Assembly: GCA_025526935.1 (NCBI GenBank)
Contig: JAHLKD010000086.1
Span: forward strand, 171,370 to 235,369
Length of the DNA: 64,000 nucleotides
Direction: 5' to 3'
From: Cladochytrium replicatum
Lineage: Eukaryota; Chytridiomycota; Chytridiomycetes; Cladochytriales; Cladochytriaceae
Shown here one piece after another: positions 1 through 12,200 of this stretch. The translations under genes were made by a program, and so were the position numbers. The stretch's first letter is position 1, and the number at the start of each line of letters is the position of its first letter. The notes beneath the pieces were generated by a model, which saw nothing but the letters and a program-made list of their open reading frames with translations, did not search any database and was not told the origin of the DNA.

Positions 1-2323
1 CACTTCGAATTCCGAATGCGACGGACGATCCGCGCACATCCTTGAGACAGCGCTGTTGGCTACACCCTTTGCGATTGTCTCGTAGTGGTTGACGTGAACC
101 CGGAACGAAGATCCACCGCCGGAAGACGCCAATCGCCGGAGCGCGACACCGTCAGAGAAATTCGGTGCCGTCGGTGCGAGCCTGAATGCAATCTCACCCG
201 TGACCAAAATCTTGTCAAGGTTTCCCGCCTTGAGCATCACGTTGGCGGTTTCTGTTACAAAGACATGGAGAGGCACAGGTGGCGCCAGCCCAGCTTCGTC
301 GTGAATGGATGCCGTTTCGCCGGATCCCCCCCACATGTTAAACGATGAGATCGAGGCGGTTTCAGAGCGGAATGCCCCAGACATGGATGCTCTGCTGGGA
401 CTGTCGATACTGTCAAAGATATTATCGTGATCGTCGATGGTACTCATTCCAGATGCTCGGCGTGCCGTGCTGTTCATAAATTGGAAGGCATTAAAAAAGA
501 CGATACATCTGCTGTTGTCGTACCTGACGCTTTTGAGCCGGCGAGGTGCCGCTGGGCCACCCAAGCTGGCAGCTGCACTCCTGAGAGCACTCAAAGTAAT
601 ATCTTGTGGTTCCGCAATAGAATCTTTTCTTATATCGATTTTGATGCGATTCGATTGGGCAAGGCTAACAAGAAAAGTTTTAAGAGTGGTTGCTACGGAC
701 TGAAATGATGCAAACCTCGTTGAATCAGAGTCGTCCGCCTCATGGTTTGCCGCTTCAGGAACTGTATAACCATCAGCATCAACCTTAGTCTTACTCTTAA
801 GTTAATTGAATCGTCAAGTTTATGAAAAATATCTTCCCAACAGCACATACTGAAGAAGCATTTTCGGCAAGTACAGCAAATGGATCCAGTGCAAATGGTG
901 TAAGCGGAGCTGGTCTCACTTCCGCACTACCGTTGGATGCCGAAGCAGTGGGGACAGCAGAAAAAGTGGGAGAGGAAGGCTCATGAGGAGGCTGCGCTGT
1001 AGATGGCTTTGGCGAGGAAACGGATCCACGAGGAAGTGATAGACTAATTTATGTGATGAGTCAAAACCATACATAACCCAGTGGTAGGAAACGTCTCACC
1101 CAGCAGCTTCGCTCGGTCGGCGGCTATCAGGAACATCAAAGTCTGTTGGAACATATGATTCTGAAACAAAATAAGCATAAAATGCTTGGTGAATGAACTG
1201 ATCTACCTTTATTGGATTTTGCCGCGCAAAAGGCTTCGATATCAGCATGGAAGTCGAATCCTAATGCCGCGGCAACTAATTTATCGGGTATCTGATTCAC
1301 GTATGCGCTTCAAATGTTAGGCAATTGATCAAACACTTGCCCACTTACGCTGGCGAGTGCACCACCCAGTGTCGACTCCGCTTGGGCGACCATTAATAAA
1401 CTATCCTGCAAACTTGTAATCGAGACTCGTCCATAGATTGAAATTGATCAAAGAGTTTCGCGGCTTCACTCGTCCAGTGACTTTCTGCACCCTCCAATGC
1501 CGTTCTTGCTTCAGAGACTTTCCGCTCTGAATTGAGAAATATTCTTTAGTTATTCGAAGCAGCGATGATGAGCGGCAATGATGAGCAAACTGAACTTACC
1601 CGCCTTCTCTCCGGAAACTCTTCTTCTCGATATTGCTTTTAATATTCCTCTGGGAGCAGTTGCTGGTTCATCATCGTTCACGCTGTTGAACTTTGCGCGT
1701 TTATCCTCGACATCCTTTGCGAGTTTGAGCACTTCTGTCTCGTACTACGCAAAAATATAAAGGCTTAATAAGGGTGGTGAAATATAATTGATAACTCATA
1801 CTTGCTTCAGTTTCCGCCACTCCGGATCGACATCTCCGCGACTTCTGAGTTTTGCTTCAGTTTTGGACACAACCTGTGCAAACGAAGTGTGTTCTTTCGC
1901 TGTCTCCTCGGCCGATACCATCAAAACATCCCATAGCTGCGCAGAAAGGCTAATGGACGGGTTTACAAGGCATCAGCATTATTCAATTTCCAAACCTCAG
2001 GACATCTCGCTCAACCGAGAGAACGCGCTTTCCAAGTCTCGAAAGTTCAGCAGCATACCGTTCCTCAATTGCCGCTCTGCAAATGATGCACAAATGAGTT
2101 AAATGTTACCATAGGAGAATGTTCAAGTACCCCCCTTACCTCTCCCTCAAGAAGTCTGCAAACTCGAGGTCAAAAGATCTTCCGCCCTTTAATCTGCGAA
2201 ACACAATGTCGGCCGACTCGCGAGCCTTATTCAGCTGTGCAAATGAATTAGGTCCGGCCGTTGTTGTGCAATTCCTTTACAACTCCACGGACACACGAAT
2301 TCTTCTCCATATATTTCCATCAT
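1..2323 (-). CDS. SYP1/FCHO-type muniscin (F-BAR plus mu-homology domain), 3' end off the window
   Basis: Early endocytic adaptor that bends membrane and recruits cargo at clathrin sites. Read on the minus strand, successive exons (about 2240-2145, 2090-1990, 1960-1800, 1755-1600, 1530-1420, 1410-1350, 1320-1205) give an F-BAR domain: the KARESADIVFRRLKGGRSF segment, then EERYAAELSRLGKR, then a helical region with W near FDQFQSMDESRL. A Ser/Pro-rich low-complexity linker lies at about 1030-830. A mu-homology domain starts near 280 with TETANVMLKAGNL and KILVTGEIAF, as in muniscins, and runs off the left edge. The start at 2323 (a 27-nt first exon) is a guess from splice phase. The linker exon at 440-1 is one open frame. 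Family assignment is from both domains occurring in the right order. Exact exon ends are not resolved. Confidence 0.75.
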
Positions 2324-2349
2324 TATCCACTGAGAGATCATACGTACAG

Positions 2350-4100
2350 TGAATGCCTCAGCGAATCCCATCGATCAATGTTCCAGCAACAACTGTTGTG
2401 GAGAAAGTTGGTCTCAAGCCACGTGGAGTTGTTTGAAACCTAGCACACACAAGTAAGCTGGATTGTTACTGATTTCATGCACCGAGAGATTCGTTTCTTC
2501 AACTCGACCCTGCAAGGCGAAAAGAATTGGTTTCACCTTTGGAATAACCTGGAACCTTGTGATGAAATGCATAACAGAGAAGTTGCATTGGATCAGTCTG
2601 TGTGGTATTAAACCGTAGGTAAGTCTATTCAATATGACATTTCTCACCTCAACTTTTATTATATGTAGATGCGTGCATTGCGGTTTAAATTATGTAAAAC
2701 GATGAAGAAGATCATGATAAAGAAACCTTTGAATACGCTTGCCGACGGTTACAGTCGGAAGTTTGGGATCGCTGGTACGAGACCCGCCAACAGTCACACA
2801 CCATCATGAGTCGTTCAAAAATCCAGCGCATCAATCAAGTTGTAACAATAGATAACTCCCGATCGACTGCACGAACTGCGCACATCTAGATCCATTGCCC
2901 AACATCGTCAGGTAAACGTTTCTCCCTTGATCACTCAATGGGGTTCCCCGAGCGACTCAGAAGTTTCAAAGGCACTTGGATATCCATGGTAGGTGGAACT
3001 TGATGAAGTATATGTACCTTTCTTTACCAGTAGAACACGATATGCGCCTCGCTGAGGCCAACAGCAAAAAGGTGAAACTGGATGACGCTGACAATTGGTT
3101 GGAACTTGCCTGGCTTGTCACCAACTGGACTTGGGTCAGATAAAACAATTCCATATCAGAGCTTGTCATCAAATCGACCTCAAGTCAAGCAGATCAACCG
3201 GTCCTAATCACAACTTTCTGGATCAAGCAGCGGGATTCTTGTCGATTCAAGGAGTTGTTTGTGCCAGGCTGCCAGCACGCCATGCAACACATGGAATCAT
3301 AGGTTTCGAACTGGGAGAGAGGAGTTGTCCATGGCAGCAGTTGCATTTAACCAGACAGCTCTACCATGTTTGCGCGGTCATGGACAGACGTGCAGATGCT
3401 GGGAGATGTGTTTCACTCCTTCTATAAGGTGTGCCTGGGGTGGACCAAACCAGTTGCTCAAACGTTCCGTTTTCCAATCTGCTTAAATGTCACTCCACTC
3501 ATTCATGTTACAGACAATATGCCTGGTTGTTTGGTTTCAATTCCGCTTGGGGAGATCAAGAGGTTGATGATCAACATTGAGAAAAAGATTATATCAGCTA
3601 GAATTGCTGTTTTAATATTGTCAACAGGGTTCTTTTTCCAGCAATCAGATACCGATGGCGAACACAGGTGCTGCCACGGACAGATACAGTGAAGCTTCAA
3701 CGTGCTATCAACACAGCTGTCAAGCGGAAGTTTGGTCTCCCTATGAGCTGTGCATTAAAAAACGCTTGGTTGAAATAAGTCAAATGGCTAAATTATCAAC
3801 TTTTTCTCAAATTGCTCACCAAACGATCGTCGTTCGCCGGTACATATCGAATTGTTGGCGTGCTCGCACCTCTGAAATCGATGAACCCATGTCTGCCTCT
3901 GGAGAAGTCCGCGTTTCACGGTATCTGCGATCGGCAGTGTAAAACAACCGTCACTTCACCAGTGTGCTCTGCGGCTGGAAGATTTTTGGCGAAGGTACCA
4001 AGATGAACATCCTCTGCATTTGATGGCCTCAGATGCTGCTGTTCGTTCTGCTTGTGTACGAGACTTCCGACTCTTGGATGTTTCTGATCATTCTGGGTAT
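2350..4100. other. No convincing gene; weak coding-like scraps
   Basis: Only short overlapping open frames on both strands with no consistent splice pattern. A plus-strand stretch at about 2700-2890 reads as a charged helical peptide and another at 3650-3780 has a basic helical look. Neither could be assigned to a family. The base composition and broken frames suit decayed coding or mobile sequence. Confidence 0.4.
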
Positions 4101-4159
4101 GTTCGCCTGCGCTGTGCATTTGGCCTCTCTGCGTGCTCGTCGTAAAAGAAGCTGTGTGA

Positions 4160-4489
4160 TTAAAAGGTCTCGTAATAGTTGGGTCCGACGACATCCTGTG
4201 TCTGGGCCTGAAATTGCTCTTTCGCATGATCTGGAGTCAGTCCGTGCCCACTTAACCTCTTCGTTTGGTTGCTTCGGTATCTTCGATATTCTCTGTTGTC
4301 ATTTTCGTACGTGTTCAGCCGCTCCCTGAGCTTTCTCGCCTCTCTTTCCACTTCTACTCCCTCTTCACGAGCAAGCTCGAGCTCGGCGCGCAATGCTTCT
4401 GCCGTTCCTTCCGCTTTTGATGCGGCTCGAGTTTCGATACGAGGGGCCCGAAAAGCGGTTGCTGCAGCGCGAGAGCCAAAAACCAGCAT
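4160..4489 (-). CDS. Coiled-coil exon of an unrecognised protein
   Basis: A minus-strand open frame with a strongly Ala/Glu/Arg-rich heptad-like stretch (KAEGTAEALRAELELAREEG, then EREARKLRERLNTYENDNRE), predicted to be a coiled coil of about 50 residues. The frame upstream of 4489 meets a stop shortly before, so the real exon probably begins at an acceptor near 4520 rather than at this Met. Open minus-strand frames continue to about 4870. It may be the 3' part of a gene whose 5' part is the HMG-like exon at 5.1-5.7 kb, but no joining exon was found. Function unknown; it could equally be a pseudogene exon. Confidence 0.3.
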   Translation of the reverse strand: MLVFGSRAAATAFRAPRIETRAASKAEGTAEALRAELELAREEGVEVEREARKLRERLNTYENDNREYRRYRSNQTKRLSGHGLTPDHAKEQFQAQTQDVVGPNYYETF

Positions 4490-5122
4490 TTGTTGTTGGA
4501 GCTGGATCGAGTCTCAGGCCCGAGTTTTGCTGCTTGCGGCTGAGCAGGCTTTCCATAGCTGACTCTGGCGTGCGAATGTGAATCGAGGTCGTTGAGCAGT
4601 TGGTCAATTTTGTGTTCTCAATCGCAAAGGATTCCGTTGGACGAATGGCTCTGCTTTCCATTGGTACGATGATGCCGATGGCTTCCTCACAGGGGCTAAA
4701 GGCCACGCAAACGTACAACTCAGCTCTGGTGATCCATTTCCTTGCTTGGATTTCCATGCAGTTAGGGGCCGTGCAAGGCAAAATTTGAAACTGTTCGAAA
4801 AGCGATCAGTTGAACTTGACGCATTCTTGTTTAAGGATGTCATATGGATCACCATACAACTAATTTTAAACACTGATGATGATTATGTTAATCATTAAAA
4901 CTAGCAAGTACGGTATAGCGGAATGCAAATTTGGAACGACATATCAATCTCTCGTTGTGGGAAGTCACGTAAGCTTGGGCATTCTTGTGCTCTCCAGAAA
5001 TCTTCCTGCTGTTGTGCCCTGAAATCTTCCTGCTGTTGTAGTTTTCGTTTCACCAAATGCTACAGATGGATTTGAGACAAACAAAGATCAGCTTGATTTC
5101 TCTTTTTGGCGAGTTTGGGTTG

Positions 5123-5678
5123 TCATCGCATTTGGGACAATTGTAAATTGAGACGTTTGAGTTGCGCCAACCCGTCAGTCACGTCGCGAAGGGCTGCAAA
5201 ACGGAAGGCAACTGGCGACGGAACAGGGCAAGCTTCTTCCAAACCTCCTTGCGCAAACGGGTGATCTTTGGCAACTTTTTTTGCCATCATTTGAAATTTC
5301 TAAGATCCCGGTCAATTGATAAAGTGACACCTTCGACGAGGATGAAAACCTACACTTTTCCTCCGGCTCGGACAGTTCTTTCCAGGACTGACCAATCAGC
5401 TTCATTCGCTCTGCGGTCGACTGAGTTTGTTTTTGCTCTGACAACTGTCGGCTTTCATCAAATTGAAAGTTTGAACGAAAAGTTACATGATTCGCAGCAG
5501 TGTTGGTGGTTGCGGCACCTGGCAAGGTGGGAGCGGGATCATCAGAATGATGTGCTAATGGAGCAACACCGCTGGCAGTCGGAATCGGAATGATAGATTC
5601 TGGAGATTCAAGCCGACTCCTTCTATGGTATTTCTTTGGTTTACTAGAATTAGCTCGATTGCTTTTCGAAAAGGTCAA
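5123..5678 (-). CDS. HMG-box-like exon(s), possibly decayed
   Basis: A Ser/Pro/Thr-rich segment is followed by ERMKLIGQSWKELSEPEEK, which matches the second and third helices of an HMG box (I-G-x-x-W-K-x-L-S-x-x-E-K). After a candidate intron (about 5355-5300) the continuation FQMMAKKVAKDHPF on the same strand would complete helix 3, ending at a TGA at 5125-5123. The two pieces do not join in frame at a clean GT-AG pair: the AA|GTGTAG donor gives the wrong phase. So either the junction is different or the gene is broken. The first helix of the box was not found. Probably a chromatin or DNA-binding protein if functional. Confidence 0.4.
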
Positions 5679-5699
5679 ATCTCACACCACTCGGTCAGC

Positions 5700-6411
5700 C
5701 TCGGTCATATTCTTCCAGCGTTCAGTAAGCAGCTTTTTTGATCTCGCAAGCCAGTAGCTCAGTTTGCACTCTTTTTATTATACGTCTGCCAAGACAGGTA
5801 AGTATTGATACAGTTATTGGTATTTCTTACCTCACGTCCTCCAGGAAGCATTTGAACGGTTCCTTGGGGCGTGTGTTATTAAAGAGCGAGCTAAATTCAG
5901 AAAATAAAAGACAGAGCTTTCTCCTGGAGGTATGTTCTGATCCAGGATGATAAAAGTGTCCGACATCCTGTCTTGAGGTCACGCCGCACGCTGGTTGGCA
6001 CACACCTTAACTTTCGCATCCGGGCGTCGTTGAAGAGACGCAGATTCTCGACACAGGAAGCGAATGATTGTCGTTATCTTGCAGCATGGCGATGTGGGAG
6101 TGGTTTGAAAAATGCCGTTGCTCATGACTGTTTTTGGTGATGCAGCTGGAATTCGAGATTCCTGATACCAGCGGAGTTTCAAGATGATTTTTCCTGCAGC
6201 GGAATTGTCTTTCGGCCTTTGTATAAAAGGAGGAAGCATTTCGAGAAAGATTGGAATTGCCTTATTTGGAATAGTTGCTTGGGCCCAAAATGCTGTGCAT
6301 CTGGCGACAAAATCTAGCCATGGCCAAGTCCAGTCTCAACTTGACGCACACAGTTTAGATAAATCTAATAGCAGCTCAAAAAACAACACTCATCGACAGA
6401 CCATTCAGCCA
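5700..6411. other. No assignable gene between the HMG-like exon and SNF7
   Basis: Short frames only. A minus-strand frame at 5979-6239 (86 codons) has no recognisable motif. The stretch also serves as the 3' flank of SNF7. Confidence 0.4.
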
Positions 6412-7264
6412 TTAAATCGCCATGCTTGCACGCAACTCTGCAAGCTCTTTATCCTCATCATCATCTGCAAAGAATTGCTGTCGTGCTGGTCTAGGTGGTT
6501 GTGCGATTGCTGGGATGGTTTCTGTGTTGATAATAAGCCAAAAAGTCAAAGTACCGAAGCTAAAATACTTTACCGGGTGTTGATAAAGGTGCGTCGGGAA
6601 GGGTGTCGACAAAGGGGATATCGAGGAGCTTGGCATCGAGCTCCTCCTGTTCCAGCTCCTCCAGCTCTGCCAATAGTTCATCGTCGTCCATCATTGGGTC
6701 CCCTAGTGCTCCAATGGGCTGGGATATTGCTGTCGAGAGTTCGTTGGCAAGGTCCATCTGCTCGCGGATGTCATCCATCGTCTGATCGACTTTATCAATA
6801 TTTCTAGTTGTTGGCGATTAATTAGAGCAAATTGGGTCAACGCAGCGTTTCACCAACAATGATCCGTGTATGTTCTTCATAGCTGAAGCGCCATGCCGCA
6901 TTGCGTCCATTGTTTCCTTCATGACCGTTGAGCTCTCGAGGGCCATAACTTGTGTCTCGAGAGTCAACTTTGAGTTTCCAATCTTGTCAACCATGTCTTC
7001 ATACATTCTCTTTCTCTTCAGTGCAAGAATCGCCGCTTATGAGACATTAATATTACAAGGTGTTCTATCAGTTCTGCTCTATTATGCACCTCTCTTGTTC
7101 TTTGAAGCATTTGCCTTGGCCGTCTTCAGTTCCTGGTCCACCTTTGCCAGCAGGTACTTTTCCCTCTTGTCGAGGGTGTCAAGACTCTCTCTTAGCCGCA
7201 TGATGGCTTCGTTTGGGTTAGCCTTAGCCTTCCCCACTCGCCCGAACAGGCTCTGGATGTTCAT
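6412..7264 (-). CDS. SNF7: ESCRT-III subunit Snf7/Vps32 (CHMP4)
   Basis: Core filament-forming subunit of ESCRT-III on endosomes, acting in multivesicular-body sorting and membrane scission. Four exons join in frame: 7264-7090, 7035-6858, 6803-6574, 6521-6412, giving 230 aa, the usual family length. The N-terminal basic helix starts MNIQSLFGRVGKAKANPNEA. The core includes KNKRAAILALKRKRMYEDM across intron 1 and IHGSLNIDKVDQTMDDIREQ across intron 2. The acidic C-terminal helix has DDDELLAELEELEQEELD, followed by a proline-rich tail ending ELRASMAI. All introns are GT-AG and 44-54 bp. The Met at 7264 fits the family N-terminus. It is divergently arranged with the TPR fragment 157 bp away, so the two may have shared a promoter. 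Confidence 0.93.
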
Positions 7265-7421
7265 CCGTGAATGTCGTTGATGTGGCTTGTTTTGGGATTT
7301 GTGGAAATTGGGAATTTGGAGACTTAATTGAATCGAAGGCATTGGTGTAGCAACTCTTGGAACATCTGATTCGCATCGCTCGACTCTCAATCAATACTCC
7401 TGGCTGCCGTTCGAACAGGCA

Positions 7422-7783
7422 TTGCTGCATCGTATGTTACAACAAATGTCTCCATCAGACTCCATAGATTCAATAGCTGAAAGAGGAAACGTCGCTCACT
7501 GCACTGGAAACTTCCCCAGGGCCATCAGCGAGTACACTCGCGCACTCTCTTTCCTTCAAACTCAACAAACCCCATCCCTGTTCAACGCAATTGCAATGTG
7601 GTTCTCAAACGGAAACATCATCGAACCTCTATCGACACCCACTAGTGAAAGCCCAACCACAACATCCTTCTTCCGTCCATTGACACCCTCATACTCAGAA
7701 GAGAATCGACCACCCACCCTGCAACCACAGAAACCACTCGAAAACCTCGATATCGCTGGTCGCTCCACCAATACCACCCCCCC
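7422..7783 (+). pseudogene. 5' fragment of a TPR-repeat gene, cut by a LINE
   Basis: The open frame begins with several possible Met codons and holds one tetratricopeptide-like unit (AERGNVAHCTGNFPRAISEY, then TRALSFL), typical of cochaperone or adaptor TPR proteins. After about 115 codons the sequence runs through a C-tract (about 7779-7790) directly into the minus-strand ORF1 remnant of a LINE copy, so the rest of the gene is missing from this locus. The frame ends at 7814 inside the LINE. It is divergent from SNF7. Without the downstream part the specific protein cannot be named. Confidence 0.5.
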
Positions 7784-9139
7784 CCCCCGCCGAAAACTAC
7801 AGGATCATGAGTAATTCGCAAGAGGTGAGCAAATCTTTTGTGAACAGCCTTTGCTACAGCAACTTGACGTTGCTCACGTGATTGAACAGATCCAGAACGA
7901 AGCTGCCCAGGGTAAAAAAGATCAACGGGCACCTCATCACCTGGAAAAATGTCCTTGTGGAGCTTGTCAGCACAGTCAGAAGTACAAATAAACTCTGCAA
8001 TGTTACACACAACAAACTAATATGTTGAATGTCATGCAAAATTGAGGGTTTCCAGAACTTCAATTAATCAGATGTGGAGCTGATTAAGTGACTACGACTA
8101 ATTTTTTTTAAACCTAAAAGTAGTAAAGCCAGCTGCACAATCACGAACAGGTTGAGGAGGATTGATCAAAATTGGCGACTCAGTTAGATAATCAATCACC
8201 AATCTGCGCAGCCATAGTGATCTACGAGAGAGGGAGTCTACTACAGCAACCACTTACTGATAAAGGGCAGGCTGAGCATCAACATTGCCAGCTTCAATAC
8301 GAACAATAGCATTTGTTGCACTAGATGCAAATTTTGCAGTGCTGAAAGGCCCAGGATTGCGAGTTGCAGGGGCAGGCAGCGGTCGGCTAGCACTCGCAAC
8401 TTGAGCATAGGAAGGCACAGCAGAGACAGCAGCAGGAGGGCTGCTGATAGTTTCAACCAACGGAACAACAGCAATAGTCAATGCAGCAAAGAAGGCAGCC
8501 TCGGTTTCTGGTTCCAACACTGGGAGAAATTGCATTGCATGAGTGAAAGCAGACATCACTAATGGATGAGATCCAGAAGTTTGAGCAGGGGCCAGCACAT
8601 GCAGAGCATCCAAGAATCAGTCACGAGGAGTGGGCAAGGGAGAGGTAGCAAGATCAGCTGCAGAGGCATTCGTCTCGACCCTGGCACGAGAGGCAGGTCG
8701 GCGAGTTGAAGGTGATTTTGACCCTCGACGTTTCCCTTTTGGGTCAGCATCAGCGACAGTAATTGACATTTCAACAGTATCATCCATCTGAACATCAACA
8801 GCACTTGCAGGGGATCTTCCACGAAGTTGAGCACGATCTGAGGTGGATGATACACGATCACGTGATTGGCAGTCACGTGATTTGCGAGGCACTTCATTGG
8901 CCCACAGAAAATTCTCTCAAGCAAAGTTGTTGGGTTGTGAGTCAGGAATATTTTCCTGAGTGGTGCGAGGGCGGGATGCAGAGGTGGCACGGGAGAGCAA
9001 ATTTTGGATGGGGGTGCAGCGGGCGGCATGTAAGGTGGCTGTGCAGGCAGAGTGCTGGGAGGCAGCATTGATTTTTGAGAGAGAGAGAGTGAGAGAGAGA
9101 GAGAGAGAGAGAAAAGCAATGGTTAGAGAGAGAGAGAAA
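7784..9139 (-). mobile_element. LINE copy B, 3'-truncated, ORF1 only and frameshifted
   Basis: Minus-strand relic of the same LINE family as the full-length copy next to it. It starts with the same CT-microsatellite leader (GA tract 9076-9139 on the plus strand) and an ORF1 Met at 9068 with the same Pro/Ala-rich N-terminus. ORF1-like peptides then appear in different frames: a QSRD/SRD-rich region near 8880, a SYAQVASAS stretch near 8400, ESPILINPPQPVRD near 8150, and EQRQVAVAKAVHKRFAHLL with THDPVVF near 7900-7790. The last matches REAAVREVVHKRYAHIL of the intact ORF1. At least two frameshifts are needed. ORF2 and the 3' end are absent, so this is a 3' truncation rather than the usual 5' truncation, implying a later deletion or rearrangement at the junction with the TPR fragment. 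Confidence 0.75.
9076..9139. repeat. GA/CT microsatellite, leader of LINE copy B and insertion site of LINE copy A
   Basis: Interrupted GA dinucleotide run that ends directly against an 11-T tract (the poly(A) tail of LINE A on the minus strand). It corresponds to the GA run at 14079-14140 that forms the leader of LINE A. Confidence 0.85.
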
Positions 9140-9294
9140 ATTTTTTTTTTTGAACTTAATAATATGTATTTATTGTCCAACCAATACATATCACCCGCTG
9201 GTGCAAAATCCAAATACAAGTGTAAAAATACACGTAAATTGGCAGCACATGGGGAGCCGTGCGAGCCGTAGGAAAAGTAAAATGTTTCAAAACA

Positions 9295-12200
9295 CTAAGG
9301 CATATCCAAATCAACAAAAGCAGACAAGATACAATCAGGAGCTGGAGACAAAACTAACTCATAACCAAGACAGTTTGACCAAATGCGGTTAAGTGCACGA
9401 AGAACAAGAACCCAATGGGAAAAGGCAGGGGAAGGATAAAAAGGCCGTGGTGAAAGCATATCAATTGCAATGTCAAGAGGTAGGCGGGGATCGTCAGGCG
9501 GGCCTAAATCAAAACTAGCAGACAAACTAGCACGCAAATGTAGACACACAGAGACATGGGCACGCGACACTTCAGGGGCATCATGACAGTTCCTACAATA
9601 AGGTCGGGGGTTTGGAAACAGGCGGCCAAGCCGATATAGCAGGAACAAACGAAGACATACTGTTGGGAGATGTTGGTGTGGGGGTAGCAACAAAGGGTGG
9701 CGAAGTTTCAAATTGCGGACAGGGGCAAACGAAACTGCAATTGGTCCATTATGCGCAACAGCTAAAGACTGAAAATGCAACATCAACGGATGAAGTGGGA
9801 GCACAACAGGCATAGGAACAATGAGATCATTGTGACAAGCGGAAAAATAAGGAGATGAACCATAACCGACTGGAGATGACCGATAGAATTGCAACACAGC
9901 AGCTGGTAACAGAGGGCTGGAATCACTAGACCAGCGAGCAAACATACGTGCTTGAAGGTACTTCAGCCTGAACTCAAAAGTAGGAATTTGCGCTAACAGC
10001 AACAAACCAACACGCGAAGTGGTATGGGCTATCGAAAACAGACGACACAGTGCATGATAACAAAAACGCTCGAGTACCTGAAGCTGAGCAGTGGAAGGCC
10101 GAATAAATGCTAAACCAAACTCAAGTGAAGGTCTAATAAAAGACAAAAACAACAACCTGGCAACACGAGGAGCAGACCCACCAAAGTACGAGACATAAGG
10201 TGCAAAAAGATACAATGAGGCACGAGCTTTCTCTAAGCGATGATCAATAGTTGCAGCAAGATCAAACCCTTCAATAGTAAAATAGTGACCAAGGTATCTA
10301 AATGAAACCTCTACAGGGAGGGCAGAGCCATGAAGCTTCAAGGGGGGGGGTAACCGTTGAGAAGATAACACAGCACACTTTGAAGGTGAAAACACAAAAT
10401 GAGAAGCTAAAGCAAAATCTTCACAAATTTTCAATGCACGTTGGGCTTGCTCAGGGGTGGCAGAAAACAAAGCTATGTCATCAGCAAAAAACAACGAATT
10501 GAAAACAGGAGTGTTATAAGAAAACCTAGCAAGATGAGAAGATTCACGACGAAGGAGCTGTGCTAAAGGATTGATGAAAACTGAGTACAAGAACGGAGAC
10601 AAAACAGAACCTTGAAAAAGACCTCGTGGAAGCGAAAACAAATCAGAAGAACGATTCTCTATAACAACCTGAGAAGAACAACGATCAAACATACTCATCA
10701 AAACAGAGATCAAACGGTTTGGAATTCTGGGAAATTGACGAAGACGTTCCCACAAAAGAGGCCTATGCACAGTATCATACGCTGCTTTAATATCTAAGAA
10801 AGTAACACAATAAGGCAGAGCAGTGCGGGAAGCCCGTCGAAGGGTAGCATCTAATGCAAAAACACACTCAACACCTGAACGATTGGCCTGGAAACCAGCT
10901 TGGGCGGGATCAAGTTTACCAACATGAGCTACAAGCATAGGAAGCAGGGTACGCTCAAAGATTTTTCTATCAACATTGGTTAAAGTAATGGGGCGGTACT
11001 GACTAATATCACCAATGGAGCCCTTATTCTTCCAAACAGGTAACAACAAGCCAGCATTCCAGGCAGAGGGCGACAAACCTGAACGGAAAATAGCGTTTGA
11101 AAGTTGAACAAAAAGGATAGCAACATCAGAAGCTAACGGCTTAAATAACTCAGCTGGAATATGGTTTGGGCCAGGAGCAGAGTTGTTTGGGGAAGAACGA
11201 ATAGCACAAACAAAGTCACTAACACTAACTGACACAGAATCATTCAGCGCATGTAGACGAACGTGTTCTGCACTGGCAGAGGATTGTGCAAACTGAGTCT
11301 GATAAACGGAGGCAAAGTGATTGCGATAATGAGATAAAGAGGCAGGATCAGACAATAAACCACTTGCAGCTGAGCGCCGTTGATGACACCTACGCGCGGT
11401 GGAAAGAACTTTGCTAACCTCGGTTAAAGAACTAGGAGAAGAACTAAACATATTGTCGCCAGAAGCCTCTCGAGCTCGCTGAGAAAGAGACCAAGTACGA
11501 AAAGCTTTGACACGCTCACGCGATAGCCGGTCACGCTCCAAGCGGCAATACTCAACTAAACCAGGATCAGGAGCATCACAGGAAGAAACAGCTAAATAGT
11601 GCTTATGAGCAAGTAAGTAGCTCCGTCGCAAGGCCACTAAATGCGGCGGCAACAATGGCAGGGCAGGGCGACGGCGAACTAAACTGGGGGGTCCAATGAC
11701 ACAAGCAGCACATGAAGTAACAAAGGACAAAATAATATCCAATGCAGAGTCAATACATCCCTGTGCAACATCCACAGACATTTGGGCAAAGGCGGGAGCT
11801 TCTAAAATTGGACTGAGTGCAGCATTGACATCAGCAAGGGTGGGATCAAAAAACAAATGTCCCACATCCTCCATTGCTTGAAAGACAGCAGGTTCACGCA
11901 ACAGATGAGCAGCCCAGCGCTTGTGGGGGGGTGCAGCAGAGGGAGCGCTGGCATTGGGAGGAGCAAAAGAAAAAACAGCTGTAACCGGAAAATGGTCAGA
12001 AGCCCAAGGCATAAACTCGCCGTCGGCTAGACGACTATGAACTATGTAAGAAATAGGATCACATTGAAGCAGAGGATTGACAAACAACAAATCGATAATG
12101 GAGTCACCATTGCGAGAAGAAAATGTGGGGTTATGACAGGAAGGGTGCTTAACTAGAGAGAAACTAGCGGCAGAAATAAACTGCTCAAACAACCTACCCC

